Shown: positions 50,150 through 58,443 of the stretch, one piece after another
Position numbering within the stretch: position 1 is the stretch's first letter
Layout of the letters: every line of letters begins with the position of its first letter
From: Agromyces terreus
GTDB lineage: Bacteria; Actinomycetota; Actinomycetes; Actinomycetales; Microbacteriaceae
DNA: 64,000 bases
Reading direction: 5' to 3'
Assembly: GCF_009749465.1 (NCBI RefSeq)
Contig: NZ_WBIS01000002.1
Location: 434,001 to 498,000, forward strand
The notes under the pieces: generated by a model
The model's input: only the letters and a program-made list of their open reading frames with translations
The model's database searches: none
Told to the model about the DNA's origin: nothing
Position numbers and translations under genes: made by a program

Positions 50150-51454
50150 TCAGGCGCGCGCGGCGCCGCGGAACTCGGGCGTGGTCCACACCTCGGCGAG
50201 GCGCACGAGCATCGCGGCCGACGCCGCCATCTCCTGCACCGACGCCCACTCGCGCACCGAGTGGAACTCGTGTCCGCCGGTGAAGAGGTTCGGCGTGGGC
50301 AGGCCCATGGCGCTCAGCTGGGATCCGTCGGTGCCGCCGCGGATCGCGGTGCGGAGCGGCTCGAGTCCCTCGGCGCGGATCGCCTGCGCCGCGGCATCCG
50401 TCACCTGCGGGAACTCGTCGACGTACGTGCGCATGTTCGGGTACTGCGGGGTGATCGTGACGGTCGCCTTCGCGCGGGGCTCGCGGGCGAGCACCTCGTC
50501 GACGGTGCGGCGCAGCACCTCGCCGTGCGCGGCGAGCTTCTCGTCGTCGAAGTCGCGCAGGATCGTGCGCACCACGGCGTGGGATGCCCCGCCGCTCACC
50601 TCGTACACGTGGATGAAGCCGTCGCGCCCCGACGTGCGCTCGGGCGTGAGGTCGGCGGGCAGGGCCGCGACGATCTCGGCCGCGATGCGCGCCGCGTTCA
50701 CGAGCTTGCCGGTCGCGAAGCCGGGATGCACCTCGTGGCCCTCGATCGTGACGATGCCCTCGGTGGCCGAGAAGGTCTCGTCCTGGAGCTCGCCGACCTC
50801 GGAGCCGTCGACCGTGTAGGCGCACAGCGCGCCGAAGCCCTCGACGTCGAACGATCGCACGCCGGTGCCGAGCTCCTCGTCGGGCGTGAACGCGATGCGC
50901 AGCGTCGGGCTGGGGAGTTCGGGGCTCGCGACCAGGTGCGCGAGCGCCGTCATGATGGCCGCCACCCCCGACTTGTCGTCGGCGCCGAGCAGCGTGTCGC
51001 CCGAGCTCGTGACCAGGTCGTGCCCGACGTGGTCGAGCAGGTCGGGCATCTCGGCCGGATCGAGCACCGTGCCGCCGCGGGGCAGCTCGATCACGCCGCC
51101 CTCGTACGCGCGGTGCATGATCGGCTCGACGCCGTCGCCCGGGGCGTCGGGGCTCGTGTCCATGTGCGCGATGAGGCCGATGACGGGCGCGGGGCCGTCG
51201 GCCACGTCGGTCGTGGACGGAAGCGTGGCGTACACGAACCCGTGCTCGTCGAGCCGGGCGTCTGCGAGGCCGAGCGCCAGCAGTTCGTCGACGAGCACCC
51301 GCCCGAGGTCGAACTGGCGCGCCGAGCTCGGCGTGCCCTCGCCGTCACGGTCGGACTGCGTGCCGACGCGCACGTACCGGTCGAAGCGCTCGAGCAGCGC
51401 GGGGGCGAGCGACTCCGCGAGCGGAGAGGTGAACGGTGCGGATTCGACGGCCAT
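50150..51454 (-). CDS. pepT: Peptidase T (tripeptide aminopeptidase)
   Basis: This 434-residue M20B metallopeptidase has its zinc ligands in order: LIAHMDTSPD, LLGADDKSG, TPDEELGTG and TGGHEFHSV. The family removes the N-terminal residue from tripeptides in the cytoplasm. Length fits PepT (about 410) with a small N-terminal extension. ATG 51454 begins MAVESAPF. It is convergent with the GNAT gene across inverted-repeat element D, and the levanase gene lies upstream on the same strand behind its own terminator. Confidence 0.92.
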   Translation of the reverse strand: MAVESAPFTSPLAESLAPALLERFDRYVRVGTQSDRDGEGTPSSARQFDLGRVLVDELLALGLADARLDEHGFVYATLPSTTDVADGPAPVIGLIAHMDTSPDAPGDGVEPIMHRAYEGGVIELPRGGTVLDPAEMPDLLDHVGHDLVTSSGDTLLGADDKSGVAAIMTALAHLVASPELPSPTLRIAFTPDEELGTGVRSFDVEGFGALCAYTVDGSEVGELQDETFSATEGIVTIEGHEVHPGFATGKLVNAARIAAEIVAALPADLTPERTSGRDGFIHVYEVSGGASHAVVRTILRDFDDEKLAAHGEVLRRTVDEVLAREPRAKATVTITPQYPNMRTYVDEFPQVTDAAAQAIRAEGLEPLRTAIRGGTDGSQLSAMGLPTPNLFTGGHEFHSVREWASVQEMAASAAMLVRLAEVWTTPEFRGAARA

Positions 51455-51538
51455 CGTCCCAGCGTGCCACTGCGGGGTCGCGCGTGCCAGTCGGGGCGGG
51501 CGCGGACGAACGGATGCCGCGGGCGGTCGCACGGACCG

Positions 51539-51574
51539 CGGATGCCTCGGGGCGCGAGCACCCCGAGGCATCCG
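51539..51574 (-). terminator. Hairpin terminator of the GH32 gene
   Basis: CGGATGCCTCGGGG (51539-51552) pairs perfectly over 14 bp with CCCCGAGGCATCCG (51561-51574). It lies 18 bp beyond the levanase stop codon. The stem again contains GGATGCC. Confidence 0.85.
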
Positions 51575-51591
51575 GCCCGGCCGTCAGCGCG

Positions 51592-54500
51592 TCACTTCGT
51601 GACCTTCACGGTGATCGCCTTGCTCGAGGTGGCGCCGGCCGCGTTGCGGAACTCGACCGTGTACTCGTACGACCCCTTGGCCTTGCCGCTCACGTCGAGC
51701 GTGACGCGCTGCGACGACGGGGTCGCCGCGGTCAGCTCGCCCTCGTCGACGACCTCGCCGTTCTCGAGGAACGCGTACGAGGTCGCGTTCTGCCCCCACC
51801 AGAGGTTGGCGGCGACCCGGTAGTTGCCGTCGCCGTCCCAGTTGTCCTGGCTGAGCACGGGCACGGCCGGATTCGCGTCGCGCACCGCGACGGTGAGCGG
51901 CTTGGTGCGCGTCGCCCCCTTGGAGTTCAGCAGCTCGCCGACGAACTCGTAGGTGCCGTTGCCGAGACCGCTGACGGGCACCACGACGCGCTGGGCCTTC
52001 GGCGTCGCCGGATCGACCAACTCGCTGTGCACGAGTTCGCCGTCGCGGTAGAGCCGGAACAGGCTCGCGTTCTCGCCCCACCACAGGTTCATCGTGACGT
52101 CGAAGTCGCCGTCGTGCAGGCCGGTGTCCCATCCGTTGTTCGACGAGAGCACGCCCGTCGCCGGAACTGCCATCGCCCCGTCGTCGGTCGGAACCTGCGG
52201 CTCCTCGGGCTCTTCCGGCTCCTCGGCGAACATGGCCGTCGCGAGCGGCGTCACCGTGAGCGACACGAGGTCGGCGGTGCCGCCCTCGGCCCAGAGGCCG
52301 AGCTCGTCGGCCCCGGCGTTCGGAAACACCTGGTCGGTGATCGTCGTGCGGCCGTCGGCGGTGAAGACCTCGACCGACGAGCGGTCGACGTAGACCGTCA
52401 CCGCCAATCGGTCGTCGTCGAGCGCGACCGGTGCATCGTCGAGCGACGCGAACGCGGGATGGAAGTCGGTGTTCCCCGACTCCCGGCGATCGACGAACAG
52501 GCGGCCGGCGTCGACGTCGTAGCCGATGCGCGTCGCCTGGTCGCCGTCGCCGAGCACGCTGAGGCCGAAGGAGTCGGCGTCGCCCCGCTCGAACACGGCA
52601 TCGATCTTCAGCACGTCGCCCGCGACCTCGTCGAGCGTCGCCGATCCTGCCTCGATCTCGCGCGGGGCGACCGTCACGGCGTCGGCCGCCTGCTCGAGGC
52701 CGTCGACCTCGGGCACGACCTGCTGCACGAGCCGGGGCCCCTGATCGGTCGACGTGAGCGCGACCTCGCGCGGCAGCGTCATCGCACTCCGCCACGAACC
52801 CGTCGGGATGTCGTTCGCGTAGTCCCAGTTGTTCATCCAGCCGAGCATCACCCTCCGGCCGTCGGGCGCGTTCGAGAACGACACGGTCGCGTAGTAGTCG
52901 CGACCCCAATCGAGCCAGTCGTAGCCCTCGATGCGCGGGGCCGCCGCGGCATCCGAGAACATCACCTGATCGGCGAGCACGTGCCCCCAGCCGAACCGGT
53001 TGTTGTCGATGATGCGAACGGATGCCTCGTGGCCGGCGAATTCGGACACGTCCCAGCTCACCCAGTCGAGGTTCTCACTGTTGCGCCCGGTCGCGGTGCG
53101 CACGATCTCGCCGTCGACGACGAGGTTGACCGACGTCTCCTCGGAGCGCGGCAGCGCCGCTTCGGTGCCGAGCACGAGGTGGTCGACCGTGAGGTGGCCC
53201 CAGCCGCCGTTGGTGTCGTCGTGCACCTGGAACTGCGCGTCGCGACCGGCGAACTCGGAGACATCCCACGCCTTCCAGTTGAGCGCGCCGCCGTCGGCTG
53301 CGGTCGCGGTGCGCACGATCTCGCCGTCGACGAGGAGTCGCGCCTCGAGCGTGCCGTCGAACCGCTTGCCGCCCCCGAGCAGGAACGAGAGGTGGTCCTC
53401 GCCGGGCTGGATCGTGAACGCGGGCGAGGTCAGGTCGCCGCGGTTGTCGTCGCCGTTGGGCCCCGACTCGAAGGTGTTGATGCGCTTCAGCCCGAGGTAG
53501 TAGTCGCCGCCCTGGGTGGACGGGGTGCGGCTCGGGTCGGTCGCGAAGTCGCCGGTGGCCTCCCAGCCGGTGTCGGCGAGGGTCGTGCCGTCGGTGAACT
53601 CGAATCCGTCGAACAGCAGGCGGCCGGCGGGGGCCTCGTTGTCGAGCCGGGTTCCGTCGACGTGCGGGTGGTCGCCGCCGCCGACGAGCAGGTTCACGAA
53701 CGGATCCTCGACGGTGAAGGTCGGCGACTCGACGGTGCCGACCGGCCAGTCGAAGTCGTGGAACCCGTTGACGAGCCCGGCGCCGATGTATCCGCTCACG
53801 GCGTTCTGGCCGTCGAGCGTGCCGGATGCCGGAGCGTCGGCGAACGGGCCGTTCTTCCCGTTGCCGGGCTCATTCGAGACGGTCCAGCCGTCGTAGGTGC
53901 CGTCGTCGAACCCGGCGAAGACCTCGCCGGTCGGCAGCGCGTCATCCGTCACGGTGCTCTCGGACGTGAACGTGGTGCCGTCGAAGTCGCCCACGAAGTA
54001 CTGGCCGCCCGAGCCGCCCGCGACCGAGCCGGGGTTGAGGTTGACGACCATGACCCACTTCGTGTTCGACGCATCGCCGTCGACCGCGAGCGGGAAGAGG
54101 TCGGGGCACTCCCAGACCCCGCCGACCGCGTTGGCCGGGCCGAAGTCGCTGAGATGCGTCCACGTCTTCAGATCGTCGCTGCGGGAGATCACGACCTGGT
54201 GCTCGAGCGCCTCGACGGCGACCATGACCCAGTACGACTCGCCGGTCGCGGGATCGGTGTATCGGAACACCTTGGGGTCGCGGAAGTTCGCCGACGCGCG
54301 GTCGTACACCGGGTTGCCCTCGTACTTCGTCCACGTCTGCCCGTGGTCGGTGCTGTAGGCGAGCGACTGCGCCTGCCGGCCCGCGAGGGTCGGATGTGCG
54401 GCCGTGTACGCGCTCGTGTAGATCGCGATCATCGGCGGGTTCTCGGCGGTGCCGAGTCCGCTGGTGTTCTGGTCGTCGACCACGATCGAGCCCGAGAAGA

Positions 54501-54861
54501 TGTCCTCGATCGAGACGCCGTCCTCGTCGAAGGTCTGCGGGATCGCGAGCGGCTGCTCGTCCCAGTGCACGAGGTCGGCGCTCGTGGCATGGCCCCAGCT
54601 CATGTTGCCCCAGCGGGTGCCGCCGGGGTTGTGCTGGAAGAACAGGTGCCAGGTGCCGTTCTCGTAGACGAGGCCGTTGGGGTCGTTCATCCAGTTGCGC
54701 TCGGGAGTGAAGTGCACCGCCGGCCGGTACTGCTCCGTGGCCGGGTCGGGTGCAGTTTCATCGGCGGATGCCGCCGTGACCGCCCCTCCGAAGAGGGAGG
54801 CAGTGAGGGCCGCAACGGCTGCGACCGTGGCCGTTCTGCCGCGCATTGATATCGTCGTCAT
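51592..54861 (-). CDS. Secreted multidomain GH32 levanase/fructanase
   Basis: This 1089-residue enzyme has a signal peptide (cleavage after ASA, residue 33) and the GH32 active site: NWMNDPNG with nucleophile Asp60, FRDP with Asp195, and WECPD with acid/base Glu251. Between propeller blades it has an insert of about residues 315-645, containing a duplicated module (507-565 and 579-637, both with LVDGEIVRTA or VVDGEIVRTA and WDVSEFAG). The C-terminus has two tandem beta modules (NLWWGENA and NLWWGQNA), probably carbohydrate-binding. It should release fructose from levan or inulin outside the cell. A LacI operator sits between its promoter and start. Confidence 0.92.
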   Translation of the reverse strand: MTTISMRGRTATVAAVAALTASLFGGAVTAASADETAPDPATEQYRPAVHFTPERNWMNDPNGLVYENGTWHLFFQHNPGGTRWGNMSWGHATSADLVHWDEQPLAIPQTFDEDGVSIEDIFSGSIVVDDQNTSGLGTAENPPMIAIYTSAYTAAHPTLAGRQAQSLAYSTDHGQTWTKYEGNPVYDRASANFRDPKVFRYTDPATGESYWVMVAVEALEHQVVISRSDDLKTWTHLSDFGPANAVGGVWECPDLFPLAVDGDASNTKWVMVVNLNPGSVAGGSGGQYFVGDFDGTTFTSESTVTDDALPTGEVFAGFDDGTYDGWTVSNEPGNGKNGPFADAPASGTLDGQNAVSGYIGAGLVNGFHDFDWPVGTVESPTFTVEDPFVNLLVGGGDHPHVDGTRLDNEAPAGRLLFDGFEFTDGTTLADTGWEATGDFATDPSRTPSTQGGDYYLGLKRINTFESGPNGDDNRGDLTSPAFTIQPGEDHLSFLLGGGKRFDGTLEARLLVDGEIVRTATAADGGALNWKAWDVSEFAGRDAQFQVHDDTNGGWGHLTVDHLVLGTEAALPRSEETSVNLVVDGEIVRTATGRNSENLDWVSWDVSEFAGHEASVRIIDNNRFGWGHVLADQVMFSDAAAAPRIEGYDWLDWGRDYYATVSFSNAPDGRRVMLGWMNNWDYANDIPTGSWRSAMTLPREVALTSTDQGPRLVQQVVPEVDGLEQAADAVTVAPREIEAGSATLDEVAGDVLKIDAVFERGDADSFGLSVLGDGDQATRIGYDVDAGRLFVDRRESGNTDFHPAFASLDDAPVALDDDRLAVTVYVDRSSVEVFTADGRTTITDQVFPNAGADELGLWAEGGTADLVSLTVTPLATAMFAEEPEEPEEPQVPTDDGAMAVPATGVLSSNNGWDTGLHDGDFDVTMNLWWGENASLFRLYRDGELVHSELVDPATPKAQRVVVPVSGLGNGTYEFVGELLNSKGATRTKPLTVAVRDANPAVPVLSQDNWDGDGNYRVAANLWWGQNATSYAFLENGEVVDEGELTAATPSSQRVTLDVSGKAKGSYEYTVEFRNAAGATSSKAITVKVTK

Positions 54862-54902
54862 CGATCGATTCGCCTTTCATCGCGTGGCTCGCAGGGGAGC
54901 CA

Positions 54903-54916
54903 TGACATCGTTGTCA
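54903..54916 (-). promoter_or_regulatory. LacI operator 1 (levanase gene)
   Basis: TGACATCGTTGTCA is an inverted repeat (TGACA/TGTCA arms). It lies 42 bp upstream of the levanase start and just downstream of its likely transcription start, in a blocking position. It is identical to the operator before the ABC transporter. Confidence 0.85.
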
Positions 54917-54930
54917 GGTAGACGACGGCG

Positions 54931-54960
54931 ACACTACGCAGTGTCCGGCGGACAATGCAA
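54931..54960 (-). promoter_or_regulatory. Promoter of the GH32 gene
   Basis: On the minus strand TTGCAT (54960-54955) and TAGTGT (54936-54931) are separated by 18 bp. Between them lies the near-palindrome TGTCCGGCGGACA (54942-54954), which may bind a second regulator. Confidence 0.6.
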
Positions 54961-55016
54961 GGGCGAGTTGCCGGACGCGTGGATCGGCTCGTGACGGCGG
55001 AGCCTGCGAGCGCGCG

Positions 55017-55982
55017 TCAGCTCGCGGCGGCCGAACCCTCTCGCGGACGGCGAAGGAGCGCGCCCTCGTGCCGCACGGTCGCCGCGGCGATGGCCATCGC
55101 GTCGCCCAGGGCCGCCGACCAGGCGACATCCGTACGGGGCACGCCGTCGACCGCGATGCGGTGCACCACGGCCGAGAGGGTCGCGTCGCCGGCGCCCATC
55201 GTGTCGATCACCGGTCCCGGCAGCTCGACGATGCCGGCGTGCACCTCGATGCCGTCGTCGTGGAGCCGGGCCCCGTCGCGCCCGGCCGTGGCGAGCACCG
55301 CCGGGTTGCGCCCGCCGATCCCGCCGGTCGCTTCACCCGGGCCGCCGCGCCTGATCCGTGAGACGAACTCGGACAGCGGGGCGCCGAGCAGCAGGTCCGC
55401 GTCTTCGTCGCCGACCTTGACGAGCAGCGCTTCGCCCGCCATGCGCTCGAATCCGCGGAGGAATTCGCCGCGGTCGTGCATCATGCCCGCGCGCGGGTTC
55501 GCATCGATCACCAGCCGGTCGCGTGCACGGTCGACCGCAGCCCGCAGTTCGGCCGTCTGCTCGATGTCGTCGAAGGGGAAGCAGCTGACCACCACCAGAT
55601 CCGCCGCGTCGAGCGCGGCGCGTGCCTCGGCGTCGAACGAGATGCGCCTCGCCCTGGCGGCGTCGTTGAACTCGTACCGCGGCTCGCCGCCGTCGGCCCG
55701 GTCGGAGACCGCCCGCGAGGTGCCAGAGGGGGATGGGCTCGCGATGAGCCGAACCCGGTGGCCGTCGAGGTATTCGCGGATGCGTCGGCCCGGTTCGTCG
55801 TCGCCGACCATCGCCAGCAGGATCACGTCTTCGCCGAGCAGCGAGAGCCCGACCGCGACGTTGAGTGCGGCCCCGCCGACGAACTCGCGCATTCCGGTGG
55901 GGCTGCGCAGTTCGTCGATGAGGGCATCGCCGATCACGACGACACGCGCTCGGTGCTCCTGCGCCGGCGTGCCGGCGCTCAT
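55017..55982 (-). CDS. PfkB-family carbohydrate kinase (probable fructokinase)
   Basis: This 321-residue sugar kinase has the PfkB C-terminal signature DTMGAGDATLSAVV, holding the catalytic base Asp and the anion hole, and the N-terminal FVGGAALNVAVGLSLLG. In the context of a levanase, a fructose-type ABC transporter and LacI, phosphorylation of fructose is the natural role. The ATG at 55982 overlaps the LacI stop by 4 bp (ATGA), so the two are coupled and share LacI control. Confidence 0.88.
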   Translation of the reverse strand: MSAGTPAQEHRARVVVIGDALIDELRSPTGMREFVGGAALNVAVGLSLLGEDVILLAMVGDDEPGRRIREYLDGHRVRLIASPSPSGTSRAVSDRADGGEPRYEFNDAARARRISFDAEARAALDAADLVVVSCFPFDDIEQTAELRAAVDRARDRLVIDANPRAGMMHDRGEFLRGFERMAGEALLVKVGDEDADLLLGAPLSEFVSRIRRGGPGEATGGIGGRNPAVLATAGRDGARLHDDGIEVHAGIVELPGPVIDTMGAGDATLSAVVHRIAVDGVPRTDVAWSAALGDAMAIAAATVRHEGALLRRPREGSAAAS

Positions 55983-57088
55983 CGAGCGTCCACCCGCGGA
56001 AGAAGTTCGCCGCTGCCGCGTTGCAGCAGTCGGGTCGGCACGATGGTGCGTTCGGCGGGGGAATCGTCGCCGTCGAGGCGGGCGAAGACGCGTTCGGCGG
56101 CGATGCGGCCGATCGCGTGGGGATCCTGGGCGACGACGGTGACGCCGGGCTCCAGCAGGTCGCCGAGCGGCACGTCGTCGAAGCCGACGAGTGCGGTGTC
56201 GAGCTGCCGGCCGAGTTCGCGGAGGGCGCGGATGACGCCGATGGTCACGAGGTTCTGGGCGCCGAAGATCGCGGTGGGCGGGTTCTCGCCGTCGAACAGC
56301 GCGAGCGTCGCGCGCCTGGAGGTCTCCTCGTCGTGGAGGCCCTCGATGAGCGGGGCGTCGCCGGTCGCGATGCCCGCGCGGCCGAGCTCGTCGAGGAAGC
56401 CGCGCCGACGTTCCTGCGCGGTGCGGATGTCGTGCCGGTCGCCCAGGTAGGCGAGGCGACGATGACCCTGTTCGATGAGGTGGCGGGTGGCCAGTGCGGC
56501 GCCCGCGGTGTTGTCGCTCACGACGGAGTCGGAGGTGACGCCTGCAGGCTGACGGTCGACGAAGACCACGGGGGTGCCCCGGCGCAGTTCGGGCGCGAGG
56601 TAGGCCTGGTTCTCCGAGACGGTCGTGAGGATGAGCCCGTCGACGCGGCGTCGGAGGAATGCCGAGACCGCCGCCTGTTCGCGTTCGGGGTCGTCGTCGA
56701 GACTCGAGGCGAAGACCGCGACTCCTCGTGCGAGCGCGGCGTCTTCGACGGCCCGGTGCACGGCGCCGGCGAACGGGTTGTCGACACTGCCGACCAGCAG
56801 CCCGAGCGTGCGGGTGCGGCCATCGGCGCGGCGGAGGTTGCCGGCGTGCAGGTCGGGCTCGTAATCGAGTGATCGGGCGGCCTTCAGCACGCGCTCGATG
56901 GTCGCCGCCGACACGTTGGGCTCGCCGTTGATGACGCGAGAGACGGTCTTCACGCCGACGCCCGCGAGGGTGGCGACGTGACGCATGGTCGGCCGCGACT
57001 TGGAGCGGGCGTCGGCGGCGACGGATTCGTCGACGTGACCCCCGCCGCGCTCGGTCTCCGTCGAGTCTGTGTCTGACAACGGTGTCAC
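55979..57088 (-). CDS. LacI-family repressor of the fructan locus
   Basis: This protein of about 369 residues has the HTH MRHVATLAGVGVKTVSRVINGE after a charged N-terminal extension of about 33 residues. A periplasmic-binding-protein-like sensor domain follows (LGLLVGSVDNPFAG through VVAQDPHAIGRIAAERVF). GTG 57088 is chosen because GGAG stands 8 bases upstream; the third copy of the operator covers its first five codons, which would give autorepression. The likely inducer is fructose or a fructose phosphate. The kinase gene is coupled downstream. Confidence 0.88.
   Translation of the reverse strand: MTPLSDTDSTETERGGGHVDESVAADARSKSRPTMRHVATLAGVGVKTVSRVINGEPNVSAATIERVLKAARSLDYEPDLHAGNLRRADGRTRTLGLLVGSVDNPFAGAVHRAVEDAALARGVAVFASSLDDDPEREQAAVSAFLRRRVDGLILTTVSENQAYLAPELRRGTPVVFVDRQPAGVTSDSVVSDNTAGAALATRHLIEQGHRRLAYLGDRHDIRTAQERRRGFLDELGRAGIATGDAPLIEGLHDEETSRRATLALFDGENPPTAIFGAQNLVTIGVIRALRELGRQLDTALVGFDDVPLGDLLEPGVTVVAQDPHAIGRIAAERVFARLDGDDSPAERTIVPTRLLQRGSGELLPRVDAR
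57074..57087 (-). promoter_or_regulatory. LacI operator 3 (inside the lacI-type gene start)
   Basis: TGACAACGGTGTCA overlaps codons 1-5 of the repressor gene and differs from the other two operators (read on the complementary strand) at one central base. It is a likely autoregulation site. Confidence 0.75.
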
Positions 57089-57116
57089 GATTCGATCTCC
57101 AATGTGCGTTGTGGGC

Positions 57117-57146
57117 TTGACTATACACATCCTCATCGACTAGACC
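57117..57146 (+). promoter_or_regulatory. Promoter of the sugar ABC transporter operon
   Basis: TTGACT (57117-57122) and TAGACC (57141-57146) are 18 bp apart. LacI operator 2 starts 6 bp after the -10 box. Confidence 0.6.
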
Positions 57147-57152
57147 TAACGC

Positions 57153-57166
57153 TGACATCGTTGTCA
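57153..57166 (+). promoter_or_regulatory. LacI operator 2 (ABC transporter operon)
   Basis: TGACATCGTTGTCA is the same 14-mer as operator 1. It overlaps the predicted transcription start of the transporter operon, so the repressor would block initiation. Confidence 0.88.
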
Positions 57167-57205
57167 ATTGGGCAACGGTTCTCAGAAACCAGAGGAGATT
57201 CACCG

Positions 57206-58306
57206 ATGAATCACGCAGCACCCGGCGCACTCCGACGCCGCCTCATCGCCGCCGGTTCGCTCACGGCGGCCGCGGCTCTCGCCTTCACCGGATGCGCCTC
57301 GTCGGGCGACAGTGCCGACGGCGGAGCGAGCAACGGCGACACGATCGGCGTCTCGCTCATCGTCAAGACCACCACCAACCCGTTCTTCGTCGCGATGCAG
57401 GAGGGCGCCAAGACCGCGGCCGACGATCTCGGCGTCGAGCTCACGCTCGCGGCCGGCAAGGAGGACGGCGACGAGGACACGCAGATCCAGGCCGTCGAGA
57501 ACGCGATCTCCAAGGGCGACGCCGGCATCCTGATCACCCCGAACGGGCCGGGCGTCGAAGACGCGCTCGTCAAGGCCCGCGACGCCGGCCTCTACGTCAT
57601 CGCGCTCGACACGCCGCCGGCGGACCCCGAGGCGGTCGACATCACCTTCGCGACCGACAACTTCGAGGCCGGCCAGGAGATCGGCTCGTGGACGGCCGCC
57701 AAGCTCGGCGGCGAGAAGGCGACCATCGCGATGATCGACCTGTTCGACGACAAGATCGTGTCGGTCGACGTGCAGCGCGACCAGGGCTTCCTCGACGGCA
57801 TGGGCATCGAGCTCGCCGACGACGGCGCCAACGGCGACGAGGACTCGACCGGCAGCTACAGCGGCGGCGACTACGAGATCGTCGGCAACGAGGCATCCCA
57901 GGGTGCCGAGGACGGCGGCCGCACCGCAGCCGAGACCCTGCTCTCGAAGAACCCCGACATCAACGTGGTGTACACGATCAACGAGCCCGCGGCCTACGGC
58001 GCGTACGAGGCGTTCAAGGCGGCCGGCAGCACCGACGGGCTCATCGTGGTCTCGGTCGACGGCGGCTGTGCGGGCATCGACGCGGTCAAGCAGGGCATGA
58101 TCGGCGCGACGAGCCAGCAGTACCCGGTCAAGATGGCCGAGCTCGGCGTGCAGGCGATCTTCGACCTCGTCGAGACCGGAACCACGCCCGAGGTGTCCGA
58201 AGGACTCGACTTCTTCAACACGGGCGTCGCGCTCGTGACGGACGACCCCCAGGACGGCGTCGAGTCGATCGACACCGCCGAGGGCGGCGACATCTGCTGG
58301 GGCTGA
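57206..58306 (+). CDS. Sugar ABC transporter substrate-binding lipoprotein (FrcB-like)
   Basis: This 366-residue lipoprotein has lipobox LAFTGC at residues 25-30. The binding-protein fold of the ribose/fructose cluster is clear (VSLIVKTTTNPFFVAMQEGA; NAISKGDAGILITPNGPG; VYTINEPAAYGAYEAFKAAG; VSVDGGCAGIDAVKQG). It captures sugar outside the membrane; neighbours suggest fructose. ATG 57206 is preceded by AGAGGAG. It heads an operon with permease, ATPase and an ABM protein, and a hairpin lies between it and the permease gene. Confidence 0.92.
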   Translation: MNHAAPGALRRRLIAAGSLTAAAALAFTGCASSGDSADGGASNGDTIGVSLIVKTTTNPFFVAMQEGAKTAADDLGVELTLAAGKEDGDEDTQIQAVENAISKGDAGILITPNGPGVEDALVKARDAGLYVIALDTPPADPEAVDITFATDNFEAGQEIGSWTAAKLGGEKATIAMIDLFDDKIVSVDVQRDQGFLDGMGIELADDGANGDEDSTGSYSGGDYEIVGNEASQGAEDGGRTAAETLLSKNPDINVVYTINEPAAYGAYEAFKAAGSTDGLIVVSVDGGCAGIDAVKQGMIGATSQQYPVKMAELGVQAIFDLVETGTTPEVSEGLDFFNTGVALVTDDPQDGVESIDTAEGGDICWG

Positions 58307-58338
58307 CCTTCGGGATCCCCACCGCGGGCACGTGATCG

Positions 58339-58372
58339 GTGGGCGGATGCCTCGCCCGAGACATCCGCTCAC
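58339..58372 (+). promoter_or_regulatory. Intercistronic hairpin after the binding-protein gene
   Basis: GTGGGCGGATGCCTC (58339-58353) and GAGACATCCGCTCAC (58358-58372) pair at 13 of 15 positions around a GCCC loop. Such hairpins usually stabilise the upstream mRNA or stop part of the transcription, giving more binding protein than permease. Confidence 0.7.
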
Positions 58373-58443
58373 CGCAGGCCGACCGGCCCACTCGCCCGCA
58401 CCCCCGACCGCACGCCTCCCGCACCAATGAAATCGGAGCACAC

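Noticed and set aside
55979-57136. LacI start at ATG 57136
   Set aside because: GTG 57088 has GGAG at proper spacing and the longer N-terminus has no family support. The longer start cannot be fully excluded.
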